Below are positions 1 to 10,381 of a stretch of 64,000 bases of DNA, piece after piece. Source of the stretch: Jiella endophytica (GTDB lineage: Bacteria; Pseudomonadota; Alphaproteobacteria; Rhizobiales; Rhizobiaceae); assembly GCF_004519335.1 (NCBI RefSeq), contig NZ_SOZD01000002.1, positions 558,001 to 622,000 of the forward strand, read 5' to 3'. Made by a program: the position numbers and the translations under genes. Each line of letters opens with the position of its first letter. The first letter of the stretch is position 1. Below the pieces are notes generated by a model. It was not told the origin of the DNA. It saw only the letters and a program-made list of their open reading frames with translations, and did not search any database.

Positions 1-427
1 GCTCGCGGGTCAGCGTCAGCCGCTCCTTCTTGGTGAAGGCCTGGGCCTCGCCGCCGGCGAGCATCTCGTCGAGCTTGCGCAGGCGCTGGATCGACGCCGA
101 GATGGTCTTCCAGTTGGTCAGCATGCCGCCGAGCCAGCGGGAGTTGACGTAGTACTGGGCCGAACGCTGCGCCGCATCCGCGATGAGGTCAGACGCCTGG
201 CGCTTGGTGCCGACGAAGAGCACGCGGCCGCCGCGGGCGACGGTGTCGGAGACGGCGAGCAAAGCGCGATGCAGCAGCGGCACCGTCTGGGCGAGATCGA
301 GGATGTGGATGTTGTTGCGCGCGCCGAAGATGTAGGGCGACATCTTCGGGTTCCAGCGGTGAGTCTGGTGACCGAAGTGGACACCAGCCTCGAGGAGCTG
401 GCGCATGGAATAGTCTGGCAGAGCCAT
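1..427 (-). CDS. rpsB: 30S ribosomal protein S2 (3' end outside window)
   Basis: Ribosomal protein S2 of the small subunit. The 142 residues visible begin [15 protein letters not shown] and carry the strongly conserved S2 signatures [23 protein letters not shown] and WLGGMLTNW. The gene runs off the left edge, so the C-terminal half is missing only because the window ends. The ATG at 427 is the conserved S2 start. In bacteria rpsB is normally followed by tsf (EF-Ts); that would lie outside the window. A leader of roughly 125 nt separates it from a promoter candidate at 560-588. Confidence 0.97.
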   Translation of the reverse strand, partial: MALPDYSMRQLLEAGVHFGHQTHRWNPKMSPYIFGARNNIHILDLAQTVPLLHRALLAVSDTVARGGRVLFVGTKRQASDLIADAAQRSAQYYVNSRWLGGMLTNWKTISASIQRLRKLDEMLAGGEAQAFTKKERLTLTRE

Positions 428-559
428 GGTGTGATCGTCCTTTGACCGGTTATGCCTCCACGGAAAGAAGCGGCCGGAGAGCCGCCACCGGTGGGTGAGA
501 CCTGACCGGAACGAGGTTCCGATCGATCCAACCCGGTTTCCGTGTGTGGAATGGGGCGC

Positions 560-588
560 GCCTTACAGCAATCCGGCCGACTTGGCAA
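560..588 (-). promoter_or_regulatory. candidate sigma70-type promoter for rpsB
   Basis: On the minus strand a TTGCCA box (583-588) is followed after 17 nt by TAAGGC (560-565); an overlapping TGTAAG (562-567) is an alternative -10 at shorter spacing. It lies about 130 nt upstream of rpsB in the gap between eipB and rpsB. A long leader is common for rpsB, which is autoregulated in other bacteria, but no specific S2-binding structure was identified here. Confidence 0.4.
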
Positions 589-679
589 CTCGGACGGGAC
601 GGAAGAGCGATGGTCGGCGCGCTTCGCGATAGATGCGGGCGACGTTCACAGCTTTCAAGATGGAGCCGTCGTGCGGCCT

Positions 680-1831
680 TCAATCGGCCGGACAGCGCGG
701 CGCTTCCTCGAATTCCAGGCTGGCGAGCCGCGCCTTCAGCGAATAGCCATCGAATTTCAGGATCTGATTGCCGGTCACGCCGTTCTCGAAAAGCGTGTAG
801 GTCGTCTCGAACACAGGCAGGCCGTTCTCGTCGCTGTCGGAGTTGTAGAAGGCCTCGGTGATCCGCCAGGCCTTCAGGCCGGCAAGACGTTCGGCGATAG
901 CCGCGGGGTCGCTGGCCCCCGGGTCAGGGCTCGGCGCAGCGGCGGGATCGCCCGGTTCCGGGCCGGCATCGGAGGCGTCCGGCGAAGCCGCGCCGTCCGG
1001 CGATGAGTCAAGCTGACCGTCCATCGCGGCGGCCGGTCCCTCGCGTCCGGTCTCCGCATCGCCGTCGGGCGTCGTCGCCTCGCCGTCCTGCGGGGCTGCG
1101 GATCCGTCCTCCGGCATGGCGTCATCGCCGTTCCCGATCGGCGCATCCGGCGCCGCCTTCTCCTTTGGCTCTTCAGTCGTCCCGTAGCCGGCGATTTCGT
1201 TGGATAGTTCCGCCGCTTCCAGGGGCGTTACGATCACCGTGCTGGTGGTGTTCTTCTCGGGGTCGGAATCACCTTGGAAGACCGGGGATTCGATGATCGG
1301 CACGCCGGCCTTCGCCGCCTCGATGATCTGCTTCGTATGGTGAAGCGGGAAGACCGACTGGGGCAACGTGACGTCGCGCGCCTCCGGCTCCTCATAGGCG
1401 ACGACGGTCTTCTTGCCGTCGGTCGTCGCCTTGCCGCTGGTGGTCGAGTCCGGCAGGGAGTCGACGAAGCTCTCGGCGTTGAAGTCGAGATGCCTGCCGT
1501 CGCGGCTTTCGGTGAGGCGGATCTGCTGGTCGGTGACGACGATGTCCTGCTCCTTCAGGAACCGCGCGACGAAACGATAGTCGATGCCGTAGCTCTGGCA
1601 GCCACCCGGCTGCTCCATCGCGACGGCGATCCGCCCGTCGACGCCCAGCAGGTTGTCGCTCGAATCCACGAGGCCGACATCGTAGGAGGCCCGGTGCGGG
1701 GCCAGCGTCACCGCCTCCGCCGCCGCGGCGGGTCCGATCGGATCGCACAGGCTCAGGGCCGCACCGAGGCTCAGAGCGGAAATTCCGGCTGCGAAGGCTG
1801 ATCGCGTCATCAAGTTCGATCTTTCACTCAC
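680..1831 (-). CDS. eipB: EipB family cell-envelope integrity protein (DUF1849)
   Basis: Periplasmic beta-spiral protein of the EipB/DUF1849 family, which in Brucella supports envelope integrity. The 383-residue product has a signal peptide (residues 1 to about 38, ending in an Ala-rich AAAAEA stretch), then the family opening LAPHRASYDVGL and FVARFLKEQDI. Two cysteines match the conserved disulfide pair of the family: Cys78 in GGCQSYG and Cys380 near the C-terminus (APRCPAD). Between about residues 215 and 310 there is an acidic Pro/Ala/Asp/Gly-rich insert that looks disordered and makes this homologue longer than usual. The GTG at 1831 and an ATG at 1810 are both possible starts. Transcribed divergently from the RidA gene. 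Confidence 0.85.
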   Translation of the reverse strand: MSERSNLMTRSAFAAGISALSLGAALSLCDPIGPAAAAEAVTLAPHRASYDVGLVDSSDNLLGVDGRIAVAMEQPGGCQSYGIDYRFVARFLKEQDIVVTDQQIRLTESRDGRHLDFNAESFVDSLPDSTTSGKATTDGKKTVVAYEEPEARDVTLPQSVFPLHHTKQIIEAAKAGVPIIESPVFQGDSDPEKNTTSTVIVTPLEAAELSNEIAGYGTTEEPKEKAAPDAPIGNGDDAMPEDGSAAPQDGEATTPDGDAETGREGPAAAMDGQLDSSPDGAASPDASDAGPEPGDPAAAPSPDPGASDPAAIAERLAGLKAWRITEAFYNSDSDENGLPVFETTYTLFENGVTGNQILKFDGYSLKARLASLEFEEAPRCPAD

Positions 1832-1941
1832 ACTGAGGATCGGCTACCGAACGCTTCAAGCGCACCGCACCCATCGCCGCGGTCCTCCGCCACCCCGCGG
1901 GACCCTTGGTCCTATTCGCGTCAGAAGAGGAAGACAACATC

Positions 1942-2409
1942 ATGGCCGATACGATCGAAAGCCGTCTCGAGGCAGCCGGCGTGACCCTCCCCGAGGCCGC
2001 GGCCCCCGCCGCCAACTACGTGCCGACCGTCACCTACGGCGCGATCCTGCAGACCTCCGGCCAACTGCCGATGGACCAGGGTGCCCTCGCGGTGATCGGC
2101 AAGCTCGGCGCCGAGGTCGATGTCGCGACCGGCCAGAAGGCCGCAAAGCTCTGTGCCGTCAACGTTCTCGCCCAGGCAAAAAGCGCCCTCGGCGGCGATC
2201 TGTCGAAGATCGGCCGGCTTTTGAAGCTGACGGTCTTCGTTGCCAGCGACCCGTCCTTCACCGAGCAGCACAAGGTCGCCAACGGCGCCTCCGACTTCAT
2301 GGTCGAGATCCTTGGCGAAAAGGGCCGCCACGCCCGGTCCGCGGTCGGCGTTCCGGCGCTGCCGATGAATGCCGCGGTCGAAGTCGAAGCCACCTTCGAG
2401 ATCGCCTGA
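1942..2409 (+). CDS. RidA family (YjgF/YER057c/UK114) protein
   Basis: A 155-residue member of the RidA superfamily; canonical RidA proteins hydrolyse reactive enamine/imine intermediates from PLP enzymes. Visible family features are QTSGQLPMDQG near the N-terminus and RSAVGVPALPMNAAVEVE near the C-terminus, where the Arg that binds the substrate carboxylate sits. It is longer than archetypal RidA (about 130 aa) and belongs to the long YjgF_1-like branch, so its substrate is not assured. The ATG at 1942 is preceded by a GAGGAAG ribosome-binding site; upstream in-frame codons are not needed. It is followed within 7 nt by the phosphodiesterase gene, suggesting co-transcription. Confidence 0.9.
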   Translation: MADTIESRLEAAGVTLPEAAAPAANYVPTVTYGAILQTSGQLPMDQGALAVIGKLGAEVDVATGQKAAKLCAVNVLAQAKSALGGDLSKIGRLLKLTVFVASDPSFTEQHKVANGASDFMVEILGEKGRHARSAVGVPALPMNAAVEVEATFEIA

Positions 2410-2416
2410 CGTGACC

Positions 2417-3148
2417 ATGCAGTATGACGGGCCGTTCCGCTGGCTGGTGGAGCGGCCGATCGCCCATCGCGGCCTTCACGACGGCAATCGCGCCATCCCT
2501 GAAAATTCGATTTCGGCAGCGCTCGCGGCGATCGTCGCGGGCTATGCCATCGAGTGCGACGTGCAGATGTCCGCCGACGGCACGCCGCATGTCTTCCACG
2601 ACGCCACCTTGAACCGGATGACCGGCCGCCACGCCGCGATCGGCTCGCTCTCCGACAGGGCGCTCGCCGAACTCACCCTCGGCCGCACCACGGCGACGAT
2701 CCCGACGCTCGAGCGCTTCCTCTCGGTCGTCAACGGCCAGGTGCCGCTGGTCGTCGAGCTGAAGGGTGCCGAAAAGAGCCGCGACCCCGACTATTTTGCA
2801 AGGGTCAAGCCGCTGATCGACGCCTATGGCGGCCATCTGGCGCTGATGTCCTTCGAGGACTGGCTGATCGACCAGATGCTCGCCGACCGGCCGAAGGATC
2901 GACCGATCGGCCTGACGGCGGATGGAAAGCGCGCCGGCGTCCTCGCCATCCATCGCGAGATCTTTACCCGCGGCTGCGACTTCGTCTCCTACGACGTTCA
3001 CGATCTGCCCAATGCCTTCGTCGACTGGGTCCGCGCCGAGCGAGGCGCGCCGGCGATCTCCTGGACGGTGCGCAACGAAGCAGAGCACCGGGTCGGTACG
3101 CTCCACGCCGACCAGATCACCTTCGAGGATTTCGCGCCGCAGCAATGA
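2417..3148 (+). CDS. glycerophosphodiester phosphodiesterase family protein
   Basis: Cytosolic GDPD-type TIM barrel (243 aa) that would hydrolyse glycerophosphodiesters to glycerol 3-phosphate and an alcohol. Family residues are in place: the HRG motif at His17-Arg18, PEN at 28-30, the metal-binding Glu46 and Asp48 in IECDVQ, the second catalytic His61 in FHD, and VELKG further on. No signal peptide is present. Starts at GTG 2411 or ATG 2417 are both possible; neither has a strong ribosome-binding site, which fits translational coupling to the preceding RidA gene. Next gene starts 39 nt downstream on the same strand. Confidence 0.9.
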   Translation: MQYDGPFRWLVERPIAHRGLHDGNRAIPENSISAALAAIVAGYAIECDVQMSADGTPHVFHDATLNRMTGRHAAIGSLSDRALAELTLGRTTATIPTLERFLSVVNGQVPLVVELKGAEKSRDPDYFARVKPLIDAYGGHLALMSFEDWLIDQMLADRPKDRPIGLTADGKRAGVLAIHREIFTRGCDFVSYDVHDLPNAFVDWVRAERGAPAISWTVRNEAEHRVGTLHADQITFEDFAPQQ

Positions 3149-3187
3149 TGTCTTGCGCCGCGTCGCGAAAGCCTTACCTCTCACCCC

Positions 3188-4411
3188 ATGAGGCAGCAGC
3201 AGGGCGCCGGCGAAGCGGCGATCACCATCAGGGTGGCCGACAGGATCGCCGCGGTCGACGCGGCGCTCTGGGACAGGCTTGCCGAAAGGCGGGCCCGCGG
3301 GTCCGGCAGCCAGACCGGCACGGCGACGGATGCCGGCGTGCCGGGCAATCCGTTCCTCAGTCACGCCTTCTTGAAGTCGCTGGAAGATTCCGGCTGTGTC
3401 GGCGAGCGTGCCGGCTGGTTGCCCCAGCATCTCGTCCTCGAGGACCCTGCCGGCGAAATCGTCGGCGTCGCCCCAGCCTATCTGAAATCCCATAGCCAGG
3501 GCGAATACGTCTTCGATCACGGCTGGGCCGATGCCTTCGAGCGGGCCGGCGGCGACTATTATCCCAAGCTGCAGATGTCGGTGCCGTTTACCCCGGCGAC
3601 CGGCCCGCGGCTGCTCGTCGGCGCGGGTGAAGAGGCAGATGCGCGGCGCGTGGCACTTGCCGCCGGAGCGCGGGCCTATCTGTCGCAGACCGGCATTTCC
3701 TCGGTCCATGCGACGTTTCTCGAGGAGGCCGATCTCGAAGCGCTTTCCGGCGCCGATTGGCTCCATCGCATCGACCAGCAGTTCCACTTCTTCAATCGCG
3801 GCTATGACAGCTACGACGCTTTCCTCGAGACGCTCGCCTCGCGGAAGCGAAAGGCGCTGAAGAAGGAGCGCCGCGAGGCGCTGGCGAACGACATCGCCAT
3901 CGAGTGGCTGACCGGCCCCGACCTCACCGAGGCCGCCTGGGACGCCTTCTTCTCCTTCTACATGGACACCGGCAGCCGCAAATGGGGCCGCCCCTATCTC
4001 AACCGCCGCTTCTTCTCGCTGGTCGGTGAGCGGATGGCCGACCGCATCCTCCTCGTCATGGCAAAGCGCGCCGGGCGCTACATCGCCGGGGCGCTGAACT
4101 TCATCGGCACGGACACCCTCTTCGGTCGCAACTGGGGCTGCATCGAGGACCACCCGTTCCTGCATTTCGAGGTCTGCTACCATCAGGCGATCGACTTCGC
4201 GATCGAGAACAGGCTCGCCGTCGTCGAGGCGGGCGCACAGGGCCAGCACAAGCTCGCGAGAGGCTATGAGCCGGTGATCACCCATTCCGCCCACTACATC
4301 GCCCATCCTGGCCTTCGCCGCGCCATTCGCGACTATCTCGAAGCCGAGCGCGACGAGGTGGAGCGGGTCGGCGAGGTGCTCGGCGAGCACACGCCGTTCA
4401 AGCGGGGGTGA
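3188..4411 (+). CDS. GNAT / FemAB-like N-acyltransferase (peptidogalycan biosynthesis family, DUF482)
   Basis: A 407-residue protein matching the FemAB-like DUF482 family (acyltransferase fold, substrates unproven). Recognisable family stretches are NPFLSHAFLKSLEDSG, the YVFDHGWADAFERAG block, YYPKLQMSVPFTP, the FHFFNRGYDSYDAFL block, RKRKALKKERR and the HKLARGYEP motif near the C-terminus. No membrane segments. It follows the phosphodiesterase on the same strand and is followed by the HIT gene. Family members are often found in such RidA/GDPD neighbourhoods of Hyphomicrobiales, but the true acceptor is unknown. Confidence 0.85.
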   Translation: MRQQQGAGEAAITIRVADRIAAVDAALWDRLAERRARGSGSQTGTATDAGVPGNPFLSHAFLKSLEDSGCVGERAGWLPQHLVLEDPAGEIVGVAPAYLKSHSQGEYVFDHGWADAFERAGGDYYPKLQMSVPFTPATGPRLLVGAGEEADARRVALAAGARAYLSQTGISSVHATFLEEADLEALSGADWLHRIDQQFHFFNRGYDSYDAFLETLASRKRKALKKERREALANDIAIEWLTGPDLTEAAWDAFFSFYMDTGSRKWGRPYLNRRFFSLVGERMADRILLVMAKRAGRYIAGALNFIGTDTLFGRNWGCIEDHPFLHFEVCYHQAIDFAIENRLAVVEAGAQGQHKLARGYEPVITHSAHYIAHPGLRRAIRDYLEAERDEVERVGEVLGEHTPFKRG

Positions 4412-4499
4412 CGTCCGCGGTCCCGGGCTTTCTCATGGACATGCGAGGCTCCTCGCCTACCATCCAGCTCGACGAATCATAGCCCCGGGAGCCCCGCCC

Positions 4500-4940
4500 A
4501 TGAACACCTCGATGCCGTCCTATGACGACAGCAACATCTTTGCGAAGATCCTGAAAGGCGAGATCCCGAGCGAGACGCTTTTCGAGGACGACGTCGCGAT
4601 CGCGATCATGGACGTGATGCCGCAGTCGAAGGGCCATTGCCTGGTGATCCCCAAGGCGCCGTCGCGCAACATCCTCGATGCGTTCGACGAGACGCTGCAG
4701 GCGGTGATGCCGCTGGTGGCCCGGCTTGCCCGGGCGGCGAAGGCGGCATTCTCGGCCGACGGCGTGCGGGTCGCCCAGTTCAACGAGGAGCCGGCCGGCC
4801 AGACCGTTTTCCACCTGCATTTCCACGTCATCCCGATCTATGAGGGCGTCGAATTGAAGCGCCATGCCTTCGGCGATGTGCCGATGGACACCATCAAGGA
4901 GCACGCGGAAGCGATCCGGGCGGAGTTGGCGAAAGGGTAG
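4500..4940 (+). CDS. HIT family protein
   Basis: A 146-residue histidine-triad hydrolase of the Hint branch, acting on nucleotide monophosphate derivatives. The active-site motif HLHFHVIP carries the triad histidines near residues 103-107; the N-terminal NIFAKILKGEIPSE and the GHCLVIPK segment are typical. The ATG at 4500 has GGGAG upstream; ATG 4512 is an alternative. Cytosolic; physiological substrate not predictable from sequence. Confidence 0.93.
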   Translation: MNTSMPSYDDSNIFAKILKGEIPSETLFEDDVAIAIMDVMPQSKGHCLVIPKAPSRNILDAFDETLQAVMPLVARLARAAKAAFSADGVRVAQFNEEPAGQTVFHLHFHVIPIYEGVELKRHAFGDVPMDTIKEHAEAIRAELAKG

Positions 4941-5242
4941 GTCCTTCATGCGGCCGCCGCCGCGGCCTGCCGGCGGCGCCGCCTTCCTCACAATGCCTTT
5001 GCGACGCGCATGGGTGGGCGGCCGTTGTGCCGCGACGTTTGCTGCGAGGGTTTTCCCAATCCTCATCTGGAGTGCAAGCGCACCTGAGCCTCGGTGAGCG
5101 AGCAGATGTACGAACGTCGTTTCCCACCGCAACGCCTGCCGCGAGCGTATCCCGATCCATCATCCTCAGGTGCGAGCCCAGCGAGCCTCGAGGGGCAAGG
5201 GATTGGCGGCACGGCGCGAGAGCCTCGCGTCGCTCGCGCTCT
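4941..5242. repeat. gene-free gap with degenerate inverted repeat
   Basis: About 300 nt with no credible reading frame. It holds a perfect 10-bp inverted repeat, CGCACCTGAG at 5079-5088 and CTCAGGTGCG at 5165-5174, and around both arms the GTGCGAGC...AGCGAGCCTCGAG type text that recurs between genes in many Hyphomicrobiales chromosomes. This looks like a decayed dispersed intergenic element lying between the HIT gene and the convergent azlD. Confidence 0.4.
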
Positions 5243-5605
5243 TCACGCCAACGCCACCAGAAGCGCCCAACCGCCGATCACCAGTTCGGCGGCGAGGATG
5301 CCGAGGAGAATCCGCCGGCGCGACAGCTGAAAGGCGGCAAAGCCCGCAGCCAGCGAGATAACACGGATTGCGGTCGGGATTTCGGCAAGGGCGCCCGAGG
5401 GAAAGAACACCAGCTGCGCGATGACTGCCGCAACGAGCGAGGTCGCGATGGTGCGGGCGAGCGATGCGGCTTCGCTGGTCTCGTCGATGCGGTTCGCCGA
5501 GACGACGCCGAGATAGCGCCACATGTCGGTGGGCAGCCAGCCGCCGAGAAGGATGAAGACATAGGGCCACCAGGGAACGGCGTTGGAATAGACCCAGTCG
5601 GACAT
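5243..5605 (-). CDS. AzlD family membrane protein
   Basis: Small integral membrane subunit (120 aa) of an AzlCD-type exporter, which in Bacillus exports branched-chain amino-acid analogues. Four hydrophobic segments are visible (about 10-25, 50-70, 78-95 and 100-118). It starts with ATG at 5605 overlapping the stop of azlC by one base (TGATG), so the pair is translationally coupled. Substrate here is unproven. Confidence 0.88.
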   Translation of the reverse strand: MSDWVYSNAVPWWPYVFILLGGWLPTDMWRYLGVVSANRIDETSEAASLARTIATSLVAAVIAQLVFFPSGALAEIPTAIRVISLAAGFAAFQLSRRRILLGILAAELVIGGWALLVALA

Positions 5606-6342
5606 CAGCCCCTCTCCCGCCGGCCGTCGATCAGCTTGCCGCCGAAATAGGCGACCAGCCCGCCACCGATGCCAGCGACGAGCAACTCATATCCCGGCGA
5701 CAGCCAGTGCGCGGCAGGCAACGCCGCCATGCCGCAGAACAGCGCCAGCTTGCCGGAAACGTCGCGGGCCGAGCCATAGAGCGAGGTGAAGAAATAGACC
5801 GGCGTCAGGAAGGCGAGAGCCCCGGTCGCCAGCGCCGGCAGCTGACCCATCAGATTGAACACGATCGCGACGAGGATGGTGTTGACCGTCGTCAGCGTTG
5901 CCGCGAAGCCGCCGAAGAACGCCGTGCGCTTGTCCCGCGGCACCTGGTCGAAACGCTCCATGGCGAAGACCCAGGCGGTGATCGCGACGAAATGCGACAG
6001 GAAGAGAAGCGTCGAGGTCCGGGTCTTCGGCCCGCGCATCTCTGGCATCAGGGCGACGACCATCGGCGTCATCCGCAGCGACGACAACCCGACGGCGAAG
6101 GCTGCGGCCGGCAGCGATGTGCCGGCGGTGATCGCGCCGACCAGGATGATCTTCGCCGGCAGCGCCCAGACCACCGCGGTCATGAAGGCCGCCTCTTCCC
6201 AGGAGATGCCGGCCTCGCGGCAGAGCCCGGCAAAGCCGAAGAAGGCGGTGGTGAGGATCAGCGCCGGCGGGCTGAAGATCCCCTTCATGCCAAGGAGGAT
6301 CCAGCCGGCGGTGGTGCGTTCGGGCGGTTCGGAGAGGGTCAT
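5605..6342 (-). CDS. AzlC family ABC-type/branched-chain amino-acid export permease
   Basis: Large subunit of the AzlCD pair, 245 aa with the family's LLGMKGIFSPPALIL opening, SLRMTPMVVALMPEMRG and several membrane spans. ATG 6342 gives MTLSEPPERT; the longer frame to 6423 would run back through a strong terminator hairpin and is rejected. Cotranscribed with azlD by a one-base overlap. AzlCD proteins work together in the inner membrane. Confidence 0.9.
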   Translation of the reverse strand: MTLSEPPERTTAGWILLGMKGIFSPPALILTTAFFGFAGLCREAGISWEEAAFMTAVVWALPAKIILVGAITAGTSLPAAAFAVGLSSLRMTPMVVALMPEMRGPKTRTSTLLFLSHFVAITAWVFAMERFDQVPRDKRTAFFGGFAATLTTVNTILVAIVFNLMGQLPALATGALAFLTPVYFFTSLYGSARDVSGKLALFCGMAALPAAHWLSPGYELLVAGIGGGLVAYFGGKLIDGRRERG

Positions 6343-6379
6343 GAGCCGGAGCGGCTTTGAAGGGCGGGCTGAAAGACGA

Positions 6380-6416
6380 AACGGCCCGGCCGGCGATGGT
6401 CGCCGGCCGGGCCGTT
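6380..6416 (-). terminator. rho-independent terminator of clpSA
   Basis: Perfect 17-bp stem (6380-6396 with 6400-6416) closed by a 3-nt TGG loop. On the minus strand the stem is followed by TTTCGTCTTTC. It lies 50 nt after the clpA stop codon and just upstream of azlC, so it insulates azlCD from clpSA transcription. Confidence 0.85.
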
Positions 6417-6465
6417 CATTCATAGGGATCGACGGCGGGCGCCGTCAATCGGAGCGGCGACGCGC

Positions 6466-8955
<2,490 letters not shown>

Positions 8956-8963
8956 GCTTCACC

Positions 8964-9323
8964 TCAATTCTTTTCCATCACGCATTGCAGCGGATGCTGG
9001 TGCTGGCGGGCGAAATCCATGACTTGGGTTACCTTGGTCTCGGCCACTTCGAAGGTGTAGATGCCGCATTCGCCGACGCCGTGATTGTGCACGTGCAGCA
9101 TGATCCTCGTTGCGGCTTCGTGGTCCTTCTGGAAGAAGCGTTCGAGAACGTGGATGACGAACTCCATCGGAGTGTAATCGTCGTTCAGAAGCAGGACTCT
9201 GTAAAGGCTGGGCCGTTTGGTTTTCGGCTTGGTCCGGGTGATGACCGAGGTGCCGCGGTCGGTGCCGCCGTCCTTGTCGTCGCCCTGGAGCCTGACCGGT
9301 TTCGCGCCCAGCCTCTGGTTCAT
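8964..9323 (-). CDS. clpS: ATP-dependent Clp protease adaptor ClpS
   Basis: N-end-rule adaptor that delivers substrates with bulky N-terminal residues to ClpA. Core motifs are [16 protein letters not shown] (with the NDDYT substrate-binding pocket), the H in VLERFF..H and [16 protein letters not shown]. The start at 9323 (MNQRLG) is chosen because GGAAG stands 6-10 nt upstream; a longer form from ATG 9380 is possible but lacks a ribosome-binding site. Forms an operon with clpA. Confidence 0.93.
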   Translation of the reverse strand: MNQRLGAKPVRLQGDDKDGGTDRGTSVITRTKPKTKRPSLYRVLLLNDDYTPMEFVIHVLERFFQKDHEAATRIMLHVHNHGVGECGIYTFEVAETKVTQVMDFARQHQHPLQCVMEKN

Positions 9324-9453
9324 CCCCGCTTCCGTCCGTTCAGCCAGCATCGCCATGGGTCGTATGTATGCACGTGTCATGAGAATTTAAGGAGCCCCCG
9401 CGACGCACCCCTCGCGGTGCCTGCGCTCGCCCGGGCAAGGAGAAACTCTAACG

Positions 9454-9479
9454 CAAAAAGGCCCGGCTGGAACCGGGCC
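9454..9479 (-). terminator. rho-independent terminator of the phasin gene
   Basis: Stem GGCCCGG (9460-9466) / CCGGGCC (9473-9479) with a 6-nt loop, followed on the minus strand by TTTTT (9455-9459). It lies between the phasin stop at 9544 and clpS, and marks the end of the phasin transcript. Confidence 0.85.
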
Positions 9480-9543
9480 CTTCGATCAATTTCGTCATTC
9501 ACCCACGCGCCGCCCGTCGGACGGAGCCGCGGCGAGCCGACTT

Positions 9544-9993
9544 TCAGTTGGCCGCCTGGGCGGTCTTCTTCTCGGCGGTCTTCACCGCGTCCTTGGCGGT
9601 CGCGGTGGCTTCGCCGGCGGCCTGGCTCATCTGGGCGGCGGACTTGTCGGCAAGCTTTGTCATCGTGCCGGAGGCGGCCGTCGCGGTCTGCTCGAACGGC
9701 TTGTAGGTCTCCTTGGCGATGTCGGCGTAGATGTCGCCCATCTTGGTCATCTGCGCGACCCAGGTCTCGTAAGAGGACTTGGCATATTCGCTCTGCAGCT
9801 CGATGGTCTTGTCGAGCGTCTTCGCCTGGAAGAGCTTCTCCATCATCGCCGTCTGATTCTCGTAGGACCGCTTGGTGAAGTCGGCCGTCTCGGCAGTGAT
9901 CTGCTGGAAGCCCTTGGTCATCGCGGCGAAGGATTTCAGCGCGTTGTCCATCGCTTCCTTGGTGAACTTGCCGGCGTCTTCGTACATGTTCAT
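9544..9993 (-). CDS. phasin family protein
   Basis: Granule-associated protein expected to coat polyhydroxyalkanoate inclusions. The 149-residue product is mostly amphipathic helix without cysteine: an N-terminal AMDNALKSFAAMTKGFQQI helix region, FTKRSYENQTAMMEKLF, the phasin-2 core YAKSSYETWVAQMTKMG, and an Ala/Thr/Lys-rich C-terminal tail. ATG 9993 is preceded by GGAAAGGACG and preferred over ATG 10017. Monocistronic, with its own promoter at 10099-10127 and terminator at 9454-9479. No phaC, phaR or phaZ lies in the window. Confidence 0.9.
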   Translation of the reverse strand: MNMYEDAGKFTKEAMDNALKSFAAMTKGFQQITAETADFTKRSYENQTAMMEKLFQAKTLDKTIELQSEYAKSSYETWVAQMTKMGDIYADIAKETYKPFEQTATAASGTMTKLADKSAAQMSQAAGEATATAKDAVKTAEKKTAQAAN

Positions 9994-10098
9994 GATTGTC
10001 GTCCTTTCCTGTTCCATACGGTCTTAGCGGAGGACGGAGGATGTTGTTTTCGGCGGCGTGACGTCGCCCCGCTTGATGCCGCTTTCCTGCTGCAACTC

Positions 10099-10148
10099 AA
10101 CATATTGCAACGCACAATCCCTTTCAAGGGGTTTTGCTGCACTGCACC
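10099..10148 (-). promoter_or_regulatory. phasin promoter with TGC-rich operator-like sites
   Basis: On the minus strand TTGAAA (10122-10127) and TATGTT (10099-10104) are separated by exactly 17 nt. Just upstream is TTGCTGCACTGCACC (10134-10148), and CTGCTGCAAC lies on the other side at 10088-10097. TGC-rich sites of this style are bound by the PHA-responsive repressor PhaR in alphaproteobacteria, so PhaR control is a reasonable inference. The remainder of the 9994-10315 gap shows no other gene. Confidence 0.5.
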
Positions 10149-10381
10149 AAAATTCTCCTGCTGTGACCTTTCGTCACCCGCGTCCGTTTGCGCCGCCGGC
10201 GGTAAAAATGCGAGCAAGGTGAACGCAATGCGAATGATATAAACCGATTGGTAAGCGAAGCCGGCCTACGCTCTCGTCATCAAAAGGGCCCAACCAGGGG
10301 TTAGCCCTCCGCTTCATGGCCGAACGAATGCGGAGGGCCCGAAACCTCGCCGTGCCAGCAACACGATCGAAGAGTTTTTGC

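Noticed and set aside
2297-4390. 697-aa open frame on the minus strand
   Set aside because: Antisense shadow of the phosphodiesterase and FemAB-like genes, which have clear family motifs on the plus strand; long antisense frames are expected at this GC level.
9990-10217. 75-aa minus-strand frame upstream of the phasin gene
   Set aside because: It covers the phasin promoter and operator-like sites and has untypical codon use.
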